Origin: Armatimonadota bacterium
GTDB lineage: Bacteria; Armatimonadota; Armatimonadia; Armatimonadales; Armatimonadaceae
DNA length: 5,288 nucleotides
Direction: 5' to 3'
Assembly: GCA_030833025.1 (NCBI GenBank)
Contig: JAURHZ010000167.1
Coordinates: forward strand, 1-5,288
The notes beneath the pieces were generated by a model that saw only the letters and a program-made list of their open reading frames with translations, ran no database searches and was not told where the DNA came from. Of the stretch, positions 4,584 to 5,288 are shown piece by piece. Made by a program: the position numbers and the translations under genes. The first letter of the stretch is position 1; every line of letters starts with the position of its first letter.

Positions 4584-5288
4584 TCAGCGTAATGTGAAGT
4601 CCGCGATGGCATCCGTGCCTGGCGTCGTTCGGATACGCACCCAATACGGATGTAGGCGCTTATCTATCGCTGTGTGGCCCTTGCCTCCGGGCATAACTTG
4701 TATGCGACAGACTCCAACCCATGTGCCATTTCCAGAGATATCGGCATCGACAAAAACAACGCCCCCGCGGCCGCCGGAAATCTGACAGGTAATCTCGATA
4801 TCTCCAAAGCCATTTGCGAGGATTGGATCGCTGGTCCAGATGCCTGCATCGCGATTGTTGAGACCCGTTTTTGCCTTTCCAACCGGGCGGCCCAGCTTCC
4901 AAAGGTCATCGACGACGCCAAGCCAGACGGCTGCATTTCCATCTGCGGATGTCACTACATGCGCTCCCGGTTGTGCACCCGTAGATGCCGTTAGAACCAG
5001 CATCCCGCGGTAGCTCGCATAGTCATGGATCACAAAGGGATGCGATGCGATTGCTCGTGCGTGCGTGATGCCGCCTGCATTTTCGGCGGGCAGCTCGATA
5101 AATGTGCCGCAGATATGGAGGAGGTCGCGCTCTGTGCAGACTTCGCGGCAAAGCCTGCCGTAGTGGGGCGTGGCTGGATTCTGAACGGGGATAATCCAGC
5201 GCCGGCCATCATCGGAGATGTAGCGGACGGAATAGCCATCGGTGATGAGAACTCCTGCATCCACGCTGTCTTTTACGGGCACGGATTG
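4584..5288 (-). CDS. Hypothetical protein, C-terminal part (5' end beyond window)
   Basis: The frame is open to the right edge, so this is the last 234 residues of a longer protein; the GTG at 5280-5282 is an internal valine candidate, not a safe start. The stop is TGA (4584-4586). The visible part is rich in Gly, Asp and Trp with short alternating strands. It has a first half with G-Y-S-V-R-Y-I-S-D-D-G-R-R-W-I-I-P (propeller-like), then the stretch A-V-W-L-G-V-V-D-D-L-W-K-L-G-R-P-V-G about halfway, and a final Y-W-V-R-I-R. From memory, proteins ending in this WLGxxDDLWKLGxPxG region followed by a beta-sandwich are uncharacterised propeller-type proteins in Planctomycetota, Acidobacteriota and relatives; this should be checked by search. 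No enzyme motif is seen. Its role with yebC, 69 bp downstream, is unclear. Confidence 0.75.
   Translation of the reverse strand, partial: QSVPVKDSVDAGVLITDGYSVRYISDDGRRWIIPVQNPATPHYGRLCREVCTERDLLHICGTFIELPAENAGGITHARAIASHPFVIHDYASYRGMLVLTASTGAQPGAHVVTSADGNAAVWLGVVDDLWKLGRPVGKAKTGLNNRDAGIWTSDPILANGFGDIEITCQISGGRGGVVFVDADISGNGTWVGVCRIQVMPGGKGHTAIDKRLHPYWVRIRTTPGTDAIADFTLR

Overview
This is a bacterial chromosome segment of moderate GC content, with all five recognisable protein genes on the minus strand. The phylum cannot be fixed from the sequence. The C-terminal protein type at the right edge and the signal-peptide plus two-helix 586-residue protein remind me, from memory, of Armatimonadota, Planctomycetota or Acidobacteriota. 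There are no mobile-element genes, rRNAs, tRNAs or CRISPR arrays.

Reading in the direction of transcription (right to left): (1) the C-terminal 234 residues of a gene entering from the right edge (4584-5288), a secreted-type or beta-rich hypothetical protein; (2) yebC (3771-4514), a TACO1/YebC-family translation factor with a clear Shine-Dalgarno and an intrinsic terminator just after it; (3) a 586-residue exported membrane protein of unknown function (1932-3692), whose likely promoter sits directly against the yebC terminator and leaves almost no 5' leader; (4) a 461-bp gene-free region (1471-1931) that carries a good sigma70-type promoter, a hairpin-rich leader for the next operon, and several inverted and direct repeats; (5) a two-gene operon of potassium-transport regulators of the TrkA/KtrA (RCK) type: an N-terminal-domain-only protein of 152 residues (1012-1470) followed 12 nt later by a full RCK_N + RCK_C protein of 219 residues (340-999), closed by a strong terminator. 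No membrane K+ channel subunit (TrkH/KtrB) is present, so the partner must be elsewhere.

The left 339 bp contain no established gene. They hold a 67-bp direct repeat (97% identical, period 144 bp, first copy cut by the window edge), a perfect 9-bp inverted repeat between the copies, and two short plus-strand reading frames that start at the equivalent point of each repeat copy. This is the most unexplained part of the window, together with the 1471-1931 region. There is no clear evidence of a large new multi-gene system. The points most worth a second look are the left repeat array, the three adjacent hairpins in the trkA leader, the nested inverted repeat next to a consensus plus-strand promoter around 1858-1943, and the strong excess of the hexamer GGATGC/GCATCC inside genes.
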